Below are positions 7,915 through 14,649 of a stretch of DNA of 22,158 nucleotides, one piece after another. Each line of letters begins with the position of its first letter. The first letter of the stretch is position 1. Position numbers and translations under genes: made by a program. This DNA comes from an uncultured Clostridia bacterium (lineage in GTDB: Bacteria > Bacillota > Clostridia > Oscillospirales > Ruminococcaceae): positions 1 to 22,158 of the forward strand of contig CAMNBY010000279.1 in NCBI GenBank assembly GCA_946533615.1, read 5' to 3'. Under the pieces are notes generated by a model. It was given only the letters and a program-made list of their open reading frames with translations. It searched no databases and was not told where the DNA came from.

Positions 7915-9144
7915 TTGACAGATATTCAAAGAGTGCTGTTCAGGCTGCTGACCGAGGTCGACCGCATCTGCGCGGATAACGGGATATGCTATTACCTCGC
8001 CGAGAGCACTGCACTTGCCGCAGCCCAGAAAAAGCGCTTTATCAATGACCAGGAGATCGTACACGCCGAGATAGCGATGCGTGCGCAGGATCTTATCAAG
8101 TTCATAAACGCCTTCAACAAACTGAAACCCGAAGGCCGCTCGCTGGAGAGCTGGCTCAACAACCCCGACTACGCCGAGTTCGGCGCAAGGTATGTTGACG
8201 AGGAGACACTGTTCCTTGACCTGCCCTACAGCCACACCTTCAACCACTACGGCTTCGGCGTGAGGATAACGGTCATCAGGGACTTCCCTGTAAGCCATAT
8301 CAAATCAAAGCTTGCGACCATAAAGGAGATCGGCTGGGAGATGACCTTCGAGCCTGCTCCGGCAGAGGTCTCGAAAAAGGCCGCGCTCGCAAAGCGCTCT
8401 GTTCTGCCGCGCATCAAGAAGGCAGGCGGCCGTGACAAGTTCGCGCGCGAGCTCTTCAAGGAGCTTTGCAGGGTCTATACCAACCCGAAGGCAGAAAAAG
8501 TATTCACCAAGCACTTCCGCAGCGCAAGGTTCCATTTTGACGCAGAGGTGTTCGGCGAGCCCGATACGGTAAGCCTTGAAAACTACTCCTTCCCGATGCC
8601 GAAGAAGAGCGACTATTTCAAAAAGCTCTACGGCGGCGGCTGGAAAAAGAAAAAGCTGCCGGGCAGGCGCGTGACCGGCTGGGTCATCACCGACACCGAG
8701 ATACCCTACAAGGAATATCTTGCGGAGGCCGCAAAGTCGGGCTGCTCGCTCGAGGAATTCCTCAAGGTGCGTGAAAAGGCCAACAAGCTCCGTGCCGATG
8801 GCGACGACAAGTTCAAGACCATAGAGCACTACTGGGATCTTCTGTTCCGCACGGGCGACAGATTTGACCTCTACGAGAAGCTTGAACCCCTCAAGCCCGA
8901 GATACTCCGCCTGCACCGCGAAGGCCTCTACGACGAGCTTTCGGCTGTGCTGGCGCCCTACAGAAAGCTTATCGACAAAAACTTCAAGGTCGGCCTCGGG
9001 CTCTGCTTCGACCCGGACATACTTGAATGTATGCTGGACGTTTTCAGGAACGAGGGCCGCGAGGATTATGCCGAACAGGTAAGGGCTCTGATACCGCCCG
9101 AGCACCTGGAACCTATTGTTATCAAGGACTACAGAGATGAATGA
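7915..9144 (+). CDS. Degenerate LicD paralogue (probable pseudoenzyme)
   Basis: This 409-residue protein aligns by eye over its whole length with the preceding LicD protein: MTDIQRVLFRLLTEVD against MTPVQQNLLKLLKEID, YYLAESTALAA against YYLAGGTALGA at identical residue numbers (26-36), and C-terminal EGLYDELSAVL against EGRYSELHALL. The catalytic acidic cluster PWDDDMD (44-50) is replaced by NDQEIVH and the GG pair by ES, so the known chemistry should be lost. The ORF is intact and well spaced, arguing against simple decay. I prefer the TTG at 7915, because it aligns exactly with the paralogue and sits 12 nt from AAGGAG. The GTG at 7906 is the alternative but leaves only 3 nt. A scaffolding or regulatory role is inference. 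Confidence 0.8.
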   Translation: MTDIQRVLFRLLTEVDRICADNGICYYLAESTALAAAQKKRFINDQEIVHAEIAMRAQDLIKFINAFNKLKPEGRSLESWLNNPDYAEFGARYVDEETLFLDLPYSHTFNHYGFGVRITVIRDFPVSHIKSKLATIKEIGWEMTFEPAPAEVSKKAALAKRSVLPRIKKAGGRDKFARELFKELCRVYTNPKAEKVFTKHFRSARFHFDAEVFGEPDTVSLENYSFPMPKKSDYFKKLYGGGWKKKKLPGRRVTGWVITDTEIPYKEYLAEAAKSGCSLEEFLKVREKANKLRADGDDKFKTIEHYWDLLFRTGDRFDLYEKLEPLKPEILRLHREGLYDELSAVLAPYRKLIDKNFKVGLGLCFDPDILECMLDVFRNEGREDYAEQVRALIPPEHLEPIVIKDYRDE

Positions 9145-9814
9145 TATAATTGAAATCGAACAGGAAGGCCGCACCCTGCGCTGTCTGGCTACGGTCTCGG
9201 AAGAAAACACGGGAGCGCTTTACATCGGGGATTACATCGCCGACACGGGCGCCGCGACAAGGCTGCTGGTCTACGGCGGCTTGATCCCCGACAAGGCGCT
9301 TAGAATGGTAATAAAGGTCCTGGCACAGCTAAGGGACGAGGGCGCCGAGATAGCGGCTTATTTCAGCATCGACAGCCTGCTCGAGCGTGCCTGCACCTAC
9401 AGGATAGAGCAGAACGAGCTTAGCGACCGCTGCTTTTACGCAGGCGGCCCAAAGGCCTTTTCTGCGAGCGCAAAGCTCTGCACCCATGTGCTGTTCATGC
9501 CCGAGGATCAGAGCGATTGCTTCATGCTCTGCACTGCCGACAAGGCAGGCATCACCGAAAGCGGCGCAGAGCCAGAGAGCGCAAATGTCTGCACGCTGAT
9601 ACCGCTTAAGACCTCGGCGCTGACCGAAGCGCTGGCTGCGATCGCGGGCAGCACCGCCTCAGCCGCCGACGACACCGACGCCGATGAAGACGATGACTCT
9701 GACTCAGGCGACAACGCCGACGACAACGAGATCTCGGCGGACGACGAGGTCGGGATAACCGCAGACAATACACGATCTGATGAAAGGAGAAGCTCTGTAG
9801 AGCCTGTGAAATAA
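9137..9814 (+). CDS. Unknown protein: GT-B C-lobe-like remnant with acidic disordered tail
   Basis: The gene has 225 residues from the ATG at 9137, which has AAGGA 8 nt upstream and overlaps the previous stop by 8 bp; an upstream in-frame start at 9116 has no better signal. No family is recognised with confidence. Residues 42-121 follow the strand-helix order of a GT4 C-terminal lobe: RLLVYGGLIPDKALRMVIKV, then an AYFS strand, NELSDRCFYAGG and HVLFMPED. The E-x7-E donor motif is missing. Residues 177-217 are a low-complexity Asp/Glu/Ser tail, probably disordered. There is no signal peptide or membrane segment. It lies between a LicD pseudoenzyme and a degenerate transferase, and is probably part of the same assembly. 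Function is unknown. Confidence 0.72.
   Translation: MNDIIEIEQEGRTLRCLATVSEENTGALYIGDYIADTGAATRLLVYGGLIPDKALRMVIKVLAQLRDEGAEIAAYFSIDSLLERACTYRIEQNELSDRCFYAGGPKAFSASAKLCTHVLFMPEDQSDCFMLCTADKAGITESGAEPESANVCTLIPLKTSALTEALAAIAGSTASAADDTDADEDDDSDSGDNADDNEISADDEVGITADNTRSDERRSSVEPVK
9783..9814 (+). promoter_or_regulatory. Distant ribosome site plus small hairpin before gene at 9815
   Basis: AAAGGAG at 9783-9789 is 25 nt before the ATG at 9815. GCTC (9792-9795) and GAGC (9800-9803) can form a 4-bp stem with a UGUA loop between them. The stop of the upstream gene abuts the ATG (TAAATG), so stop-start reinitiation is an equally good explanation. The layout resembles the tagD leader but the stem is weaker. 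Confidence 0.3.
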
Positions 9815-11848
9815 ATGAGCAAGATCAAAGAACCAAAGGACAGGATCATCGCTGCCAATGCCGCTCTGCAGCAGCCGGTGCAGCAAAAGCTGATCGTCTA
9901 TTCCACATATAATCTTACCAGCAAAAGCGACAACGTCGGCAGGCTGCTGCCCGAATTTGTAAAGAGCCCGCTTGCCGAGGGCTTCACCCATGTGGTGTCG
10001 GTCTACAGCTTCAACGAGAGCTTCAACAGGTACCGCAGCGAGCATCAGTTCCCCGACAATGTGCGCTTTGTGGCCTTTGACAGCAAGGAGTACATCACCT
10101 CCCTGCACACCGCAAAGTACCTGGTTTCGGACGGGCGTCTGCCCACATATTATGTCCGCCGCAGCGAGCAGGAGCATCTGAATCTTTTCTCTCACACCTC
10201 CTTCCTTTACACCGAGGAGCCCGAGCTGAAATACAAGAACCGTATGCTCACCAAGCTTTACAAGTCGGCCGCTATGTCCACGCTTATCACCTGCGAGAAC
10301 GAGCAGGCCGCAGAGCTTATCAGAAAGCGGCTGTTCCTTGACGATATGTTCGAGGGCAGGCTGGTGAGGGCTGCGCTGCCCGAGCTTTTCCCGATCGAAG
10401 AACAGGCAGCCGACGAGCCCGTGGAGCAGGCGGCTGCATCTGCCGCAAGCTCGGGGAAGAAATACACTCCCGAGGCGATCGAGGCCTTGAAGGCGAAGAT
10501 ACTTCCCGCCCCCGAGGAAGAGCCCGAGGAGGACGAGCCCGCCGAGGCTGACTTCTCCGCCTTCATCGGCAGCGAGTATCCGGACGAGGCAGCATCGGCC
10601 GAAAATATCATCAAAGCGCTGCTCACCGGCGAGGGCGACTTTATCCCCACAAGGCCTTCGGGCAGAAAGAAGCTGCTCTTTGTAGCATATCTTGCCGGCC
10701 AGAACGTGAAAATGCTGGCGCTTCGGAACCTTATCGAAAGGATAGACACCGAACGCTACAGCGTGACGGTCTACTCCTACAGGACGTCCAACACGACCCT
10801 TTGCCTCAGCTTTTCGGAGAACGTGAGGGTCGTTGTGCGCAACGACTATATTTTCAACCAGGGCGACATCGCCGAACAGCTCACCGCTCTGAACGGCATC
10901 GACGGCAGCCTTGAGGAAAAATATCTCTATCAGCTTGACCTTGCGAGAGCTGTCGGCTGCTCGGACTTTGACAGCATACTTGTATACGAGACCGCCAACC
11001 CCTACTGGCACAAGCTCTGCGCTGCACAGACGGCTGCACACAAGACCTTTGCGGCTGTAAGTGCCGCAGACGTCATGGCTCAATCCGCCGACCCCGAAAC
11101 GCTGGCTGCGCTGATAAACAACACCTATGACAAGCTGCTCACCGTTGACGAGCAGTCCGACCGCCTCGACGGCTCGATGATGGCGAAGCTCCCCATAGCC
11201 TACAGCAGCTGCTGGAAGGAGCTGCGCCGCTCCGAAGAAGAGTTTGGCACGGCACGCTTCAAGTTCAAGCGCTACCTCGTCCTCCAGAAGAGGACAAGGC
11301 CGCTCAGCGCCGTTACCATTATTCCCGACCCGGAGAGCTGGGAGGGCAGCTTCTTCTGTCCCGTGGTCTCGGAAGAGGACGCCAAGGCCGTTGCTGCGCT
11401 GTTCAGGGAATACCGCAAGGCCCACCCCGAGGCGACACTCTACTTGCAGATCCTTGCAGACAGCCTGAGCGTGTTCAAGGACATTCTCGCCGAGGGCGAC
11501 GGCGCCTGCCTTATCGTCGGCGAGAAGCTGCCGCTGCTGCTTATCAAGAAATGTGACTGCTTTGTTTACCCCTATACCGAAGATCCCGGGCTCTGTGCGG
11601 CTGCAAGACTTATGGGCACCCGCGCAAGACGTCCCGAACATCCGACGCTTTTGAAGCTTGCGCTTGCAGGCCCTACAGGCGGCGTGCTCTACTCCGAGTA
11701 CCGCCCGCCCATGCCCGAGGAGCCGCAGCTGATAAACGACATCTCCATATTCTCGGGGACAGCGATGAGCGACGAAGAGCTTGACGGCTACGAGTCGGCG
11801 CTTGCACTCTCTGCCAACGAGGATCTATTCTCTTCCGAAAGGCAATGA
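9815..11848 (+). CDS. Degenerate glycerophosphotransferase/GT4-like fusion (probable pseudoenzyme)
   Basis: This 677-residue protein appears to be a diverged relative of the fusion at 1021-3399. Residues 24-193 parallel its N-terminal lobe: LIVYSTYNLTSKSDNVGRLL against IILLESKHGEDLAGNIFSLL, and TAKYLVSD (99-106) against KAKYLITD. The WHGTPLK motif is replaced by FSHTSFL, and the second lobe with TWRG, HPF and DYSS is absent. Residues about 194-285 are instead a low-complexity Ala/Glu/Pro linker. Residues 286-640 follow the GT4 half (KKLLFVAYLAG against KNILIFAGSLA; CSDFDSILVYE against GIDFDGVVQYE), but the EGLGLTILE motif is replaced by EDPGLCAAA (589-597). The ATG directly abuts the upstream stop. 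It is probably non-catalytic. The homology is judged by eye. Confidence 0.75.
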   Translation: MSKIKEPKDRIIAANAALQQPVQQKLIVYSTYNLTSKSDNVGRLLPEFVKSPLAEGFTHVVSVYSFNESFNRYRSEHQFPDNVRFVAFDSKEYITSLHTAKYLVSDGRLPTYYVRRSEQEHLNLFSHTSFLYTEEPELKYKNRMLTKLYKSAAMSTLITCENEQAAELIRKRLFLDDMFEGRLVRAALPELFPIEEQAADEPVEQAAASAASSGKKYTPEAIEALKAKILPAPEEEPEEDEPAEADFSAFIGSEYPDEAASAENIIKALLTGEGDFIPTRPSGRKKLLFVAYLAGQNVKMLALRNLIERIDTERYSVTVYSYRTSNTTLCLSFSENVRVVVRNDYIFNQGDIAEQLTALNGIDGSLEEKYLYQLDLARAVGCSDFDSILVYETANPYWHKLCAAQTAAHKTFAAVSAADVMAQSADPETLAALINNTYDKLLTVDEQSDRLDGSMMAKLPIAYSSCWKELRRSEEEFGTARFKFKRYLVLQKRTRPLSAVTIIPDPESWEGSFFCPVVSEEDAKAVAALFREYRKAHPEATLYLQILADSLSVFKDILAEGDGACLIVGEKLPLLLIKKCDCFVYPYTEDPGLCAAARLMGTRARRPEHPTLLKLALAGPTGGVLYSEYRPPMPEEPQLINDISIFSGTAMSDEELDGYESALALSANEDLFSSERQ

Positions 11849-11851
11849 TCT

Positions 11852-12634
11852 ATGACTAAATATCTTAAGGGCTTTGCCCGATACCGCTTTCTGCTGAGAG
11901 AGCTGGTAAAGAAGGGCATCAAGCTCAAATACAGGCGCAGCTATCTGGGAATAATCTGGACACTGCTCGAGCCGCTGCTGACCATGATGGTGCTCACTCT
12001 GGTATTCAGCACCTTCTACGGCAGAGACGACCGAAGCTTCCCTGTTTATGTTCTGACGGGTCGTCTGCTCTACAGCTTCTTCTCTCAGGGCACAAAGTCT
12101 GCGATGAAATCTATCCGCGGTCATGCGGGAATGATAAAGAAGGTCTATGTGCCGAAGTACATCTACCCTCTTTCCTGCGTGATCTACAACTTCATAATCT
12201 TCCTGCTGTCGCTGATAGTGCTGGTGGCAGTGTCGCTGTTCCTCGGCGTTTACCCGAACCTGTGGACGCTCACGGCGATCATACCTCTGTTCACCCTGTT
12301 CTTCCTGACACTGGGAGTCGGAATGGTACTGTCAACTCTGGCGGTGTTCTTCCGCGACCTTGAATACCTCTGGGACGTTGGCCTGATGCTGATAATGTAC
12401 ACCTGCGCTATCTTCTACAACGCAGAAAGACTTGTAAAGACAGGCACCGCATGGGTGTTCAAGATCAACCCGCTTTACGCCTGCATCAAGACCTTCCGCG
12501 ACGCAGTCTACGGCGACTCGATGTTCGTCGAGCCCTACTGGGTGTATATGCCGCTGATCGTTGCGGGAGCGACCTGCGTTATCGGCTTCCTGTTCTTCAA
12601 AAAGTTCCAGGACAGGTTCATACTGCACATCTGA
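11852..12634 (+). CDS. tagG: ABC-2 type polysaccharide/teichoic acid exporter permease (TagG/Wzm-like)
   Basis: This 260-residue integral membrane protein matches the ABC-2 permease family that exports teichoic acids and O-antigen-like polysaccharides. Its N-terminal amphipathic region (RYRFLLRELVKKGIKLKYRR, then SYLGIIWTLLEPLL) is the characteristic start of TagG/Wzm proteins. About six hydrophobic segments follow, with the typical FFRDLEYLW loop and INPLYACIKTFRDAVYG near residues 207-223. AAAGG lies 9 nt before the ATG, which is only 3 nt after the previous stop. It pairs with the ATPase encoded next to form a 2+2 transporter at the cytoplasmic membrane. Its position at the end of the operon fits export of the finished, decorated polymer. 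Confidence 0.93.
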   Translation: MTKYLKGFARYRFLLRELVKKGIKLKYRRSYLGIIWTLLEPLLTMMVLTLVFSTFYGRDDRSFPVYVLTGRLLYSFFSQGTKSAMKSIRGHAGMIKKVYVPKYIYPLSCVIYNFIIFLLSLIVLVAVSLFLGVYPNLWTLTAIIPLFTLFFLTLGVGMVLSTLAVFFRDLEYLWDVGLMLIMYTCAIFYNAERLVKTGTAWVFKINPLYACIKTFRDAVYGDSMFVEPYWVYMPLIVAGATCVIGFLFFKKFQDRFILHI

Positions 12635-12674
12635 CAGGCGGACGTATATCTACTATACACGAAAGGATGCTTTT

Positions 12675-13412
12675 ATGGCACAAAATGCTCTCGAGATAAA
12701 AGACGTCTCGATGAAATTCAACCTCAGCAAGGAGAAGGTTGACAGCTTAAAGGAATATGTCATCAAGTTCCTGAAGAGAGAGCTGAAATATAACGAATTC
12801 TGGGCGCTGCAAAATGTCAGCTTCAATGTTAAAAAGGGCGACCGTGTAGGTGTGCTGGGGCTCAACGGCGCAGGAAAAAGCACACTGCTGAAGGTCATCG
12901 CGGGCGTGTTCAAGCCAACGATGGGCGAAGTGGTAAGGCACGGAAAGATAGTGCCGCTGCTGGAGCTGGGCGCAGGCTTTGACTCGCAGTACACAGGCCG
13001 CGAGAACATTTATCTCTACGGCTCGGTGCTTGGCTATTCAAAGGAATTTGTAAAGGAACGCTTCGACGAGATCGTTGAGTTCGCTGAGCTCGAGGAGTTC
13101 ATCGACGTTCCGATAAAGAACTACTCCTCGGGCATGAAGTCCCGTCTGGGCTTCTCCATCGCGACGCTTATCGAGCCCGACATACTCATCCTTGACGAGG
13201 TGCTGTCGGTCGGCGACGCAAAGTTCAAGAAGAAGAGCGAAAAGAAGATAATGGGAATGTTCGACTCGGGCGTTACGGTGCTGTTCGTTTCCCACTCGAT
13301 AGCTCAGGTTAAGCGCCTTTGCAACAAGGCGATAATCCTTGACCACGGCAAGCTGATCGCTCAGGGCGACATCGAAGACGTTGCGCCTATATACATCAAG
13401 ATGACAGAATAA
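12675..13412 (+). CDS. tagH: ABC transporter ATPase of teichoic acid/polysaccharide exporter (TagH/Wzt-like)
   Basis: This 245-residue ATPase powers the permease before it. It has Walker A GLNGAGKST (62-70), signature YSSGMKSR (150-157), Walker B LILDE (171-175) and the switch histidine H207 in FVSHS. The N-terminal insertion (LSKEKVDSLKEYVIKFLKRE, residues 17-36) is typical of the TagH/Wzt subgroup. The start is ATG 12675, with GAAAGGA about 8 nt upstream; an upstream in-frame ATG at 12561 would lie inside tagG and has no ribosome site. The protein ends soon after the ATPase core, so it has neither the Wzt carbohydrate-binding domain nor the long TagH C-terminal extension. It is the last gene of the operon. 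Confidence 0.94.
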   Translation: MAQNALEIKDVSMKFNLSKEKVDSLKEYVIKFLKRELKYNEFWALQNVSFNVKKGDRVGVLGLNGAGKSTLLKVIAGVFKPTMGEVVRHGKIVPLLELGAGFDSQYTGRENIYLYGSVLGYSKEFVKERFDEIVEFAELEEFIDVPIKNYSSGMKSRLGFSIATLIEPDILILDEVLSVGDAKFKKKSEKKIMGMFDSGVTVLFVSHSIAQVKRLCNKAIILDHGKLIAQGDIEDVAPIYIKMTE

Positions 13413-13415
13413 AAC

Positions 13416-13445
13416 AAGCGGTGCTCTCATCTGAGGGCGCCGCTT
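13416..13445 (+). terminator. Hairpin terminator 1 after tagH
   Basis: A 13-bp stem with two G-U pairs (13416-13428 with 13433-13445; outer bases AAGCGG and CCGCTT) closes an ATCT loop, starting 3 nt after the tagH stop. Only a short T run follows, so it is a weak terminator or an mRNA 3'-end stabiliser in front of the stronger hairpin downstream. Its core closely resembles the hairpin at 17317-17339. Confidence 0.6.
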
Positions 13446-13457
13446 TCCCGTAATAAC

Positions 13458-13483
13458 AAAACCCCCGACAAGCGGGGGTTTTT
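13458..13483. terminator. Bidirectional rho-independent terminator between tagH and pilT
   Basis: AAAACCCCCG (13458-13467) pairs with CGGGGGTTTT (13473-13482) around an ACAAG loop, with a T run on the plus strand and the matching A run giving U's on the minus strand. It lies between convergent tagH and pilT and should end both transcripts. Confidence 0.88.
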
Positions 13484-13505
13484 GGTATGATGATCTTTGA
13501 TCTTA

Positions 13506-14576
13506 TCAGCGTGCAGAAGCGATGAATCTGTTCAGCTCGCCAACGTTGAGGCACTTTTCGATAGCGACCTCCTTGGTGATCTTCTTGTCCTTAACAAGCT
13601 TTGCAAGCTCCTGGTCGAGGGTCTGCATTCCCACGTTCTTACCTGTCTGCATAGCAGAGTTGATAAGGTGAACCTTATCGTCACGGATCATAGCCTTGAT
13701 GTTATCGGTAGCATTCAGGATCTCGCAGCAGGCCACACGGCTTGTACCGTCAAGAGTACGGCAGAGGGTCTGAGTACAGATACCAACGAGAACGGACGCC
13801 AGCTGAGTTCTGATCTGGTGCTGCTGGTGTGCAGGGAAAACGTCGATGATACGGTCGATAGTGGACGCCGCGTCAGTAGTATGCAGGGTGCTCATTACAA
13901 GGTGTCCTGTTTCGGCTGCGGTAACGGCGGCTTCGATAGTCTCGAAGTCACGCATTTCTCCGACGAGTATGATATCGGGGTCCTCACGGAGGGCAGCACG
14001 GAGCGCCATCGAGAAGCTCGGTACATCGGGGCCTATCTCTCTCTGGTTTACCATGCACCTCTTGTGAGCGTGCATATACTCGATAGGATCCTCAATGGTG
14101 ATTATGTGGGCAGACTTATGCAGGTTAACGTGGTCGATCATAGCGGCCAGGGTCGTAGACTTACCCGAACCGGTAGGACCTGTAACGAGCACCAGTCCAC
14201 GGGGACGCATTGCAAACTCTGCAAGCACGGGAGGCAGGTTCAGGTCGGTCAGGGTCGGGATATCGTTTCTCAGAAGTCGGATCGCGATAGCGGTGTTGCC
14301 TCTCTGGCGGTACACGTTTACACGGTGACGGAAGCCTCTGCTTGAAACGAATGTAAAGTCGGTGTCGATATGGTCCTTGATGGACTGGCGCTGTTTATCA
14401 GTACACATATCCTCGCAGATCTTCAGGATGTCGATCTCGGTCATATCAGGGTAGCTCGAAAGCTTTCTCAGGTTACCGCCCTGTCTTACGATAGGGGGGA
14501 TTCCGACTGTGAAGTGAAGGTCGGAGCATCCGAGCGCTCTGGACTCGTCAAGGATCTTGTTGATATCAACTGACAT
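13506..14576 (-). CDS. pilT: Type IV pilus retraction ATPase PilT
   Basis: This 356-residue hexameric ATPase depolymerises the pilus and powers retraction and twitching. It has Walker A GPTGSGKST (133-141), the Asp box in ITIEDPIEY (159-167), Walker B DIILVGEMRD (201-210), the His box STLHTTDA (229-236) and a PilT-type IRDDKVHLINSAMQTG stretch in the C-terminal part. The N-terminal domain begins DINKILDESRALGCSDLHF, typical of PilT. Its length and lack of a Zn-binding Cys4 motif separate it from PilB. GGAGGT lies 8 nt before the ATG. It follows pilB by 73 bp on the same strand, and the two are probably cotranscribed up to the terminator at 13458-13483. Confidence 0.95.
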   Translation of the reverse strand: MSVDINKILDESRALGCSDLHFTVGIPPIVRQGGNLRKLSSYPDMTEIDILKICEDMCTDKQRQSIKDHIDTDFTFVSSRGFRHRVNVYRQRGNTAIAIRLLRNDIPTLTDLNLPPVLAEFAMRPRGLVLVTGPTGSGKSTTLAAMIDHVNLHKSAHIITIEDPIEYMHAHKRCMVNQREIGPDVPSFSMALRAALREDPDIILVGEMRDFETIEAAVTAAETGHLVMSTLHTTDAASTIDRIIDVFPAHQQHQIRTQLASVLVGICTQTLCRTLDGTSRVACCEILNATDNIKAMIRDDKVHLINSAMQTGKNVGMQTLDQELAKLVKDKKITKEVAIEKCLNVGELNRFIASAR

Positions 14577-14649
14577 AGAAGTTTACCTCCAATTTTTTAT
14601 AATTTGTACTGCACCGAAAACACGGAAACAATACTTGATCTCAAAAACA

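Noticed and set aside
9704..11641. A 645-codon minus-strand open frame opposite the gene at 9815
   Set aside because: The plus-strand frame has homology to the operon's transferase and fits the operon spacing. The minus frame overlaps two plus-strand genes and shows no motif.
13497..14345. Plus-strand open frames across pilT (also 14557-15360 and 15646-16239 across pilB)
   Set aside because: They are antisense to PilT and PilB, which have complete Walker, Asp and His box motifs.
14577..14649. Internal promoter for pilT in the pilB-pilT gap
   Set aside because: TATAAT- and TATAAA-like boxes exist on the minus strand, but none has a convincing -35 at 16-18 bp. Cotranscription with pilB is simpler.
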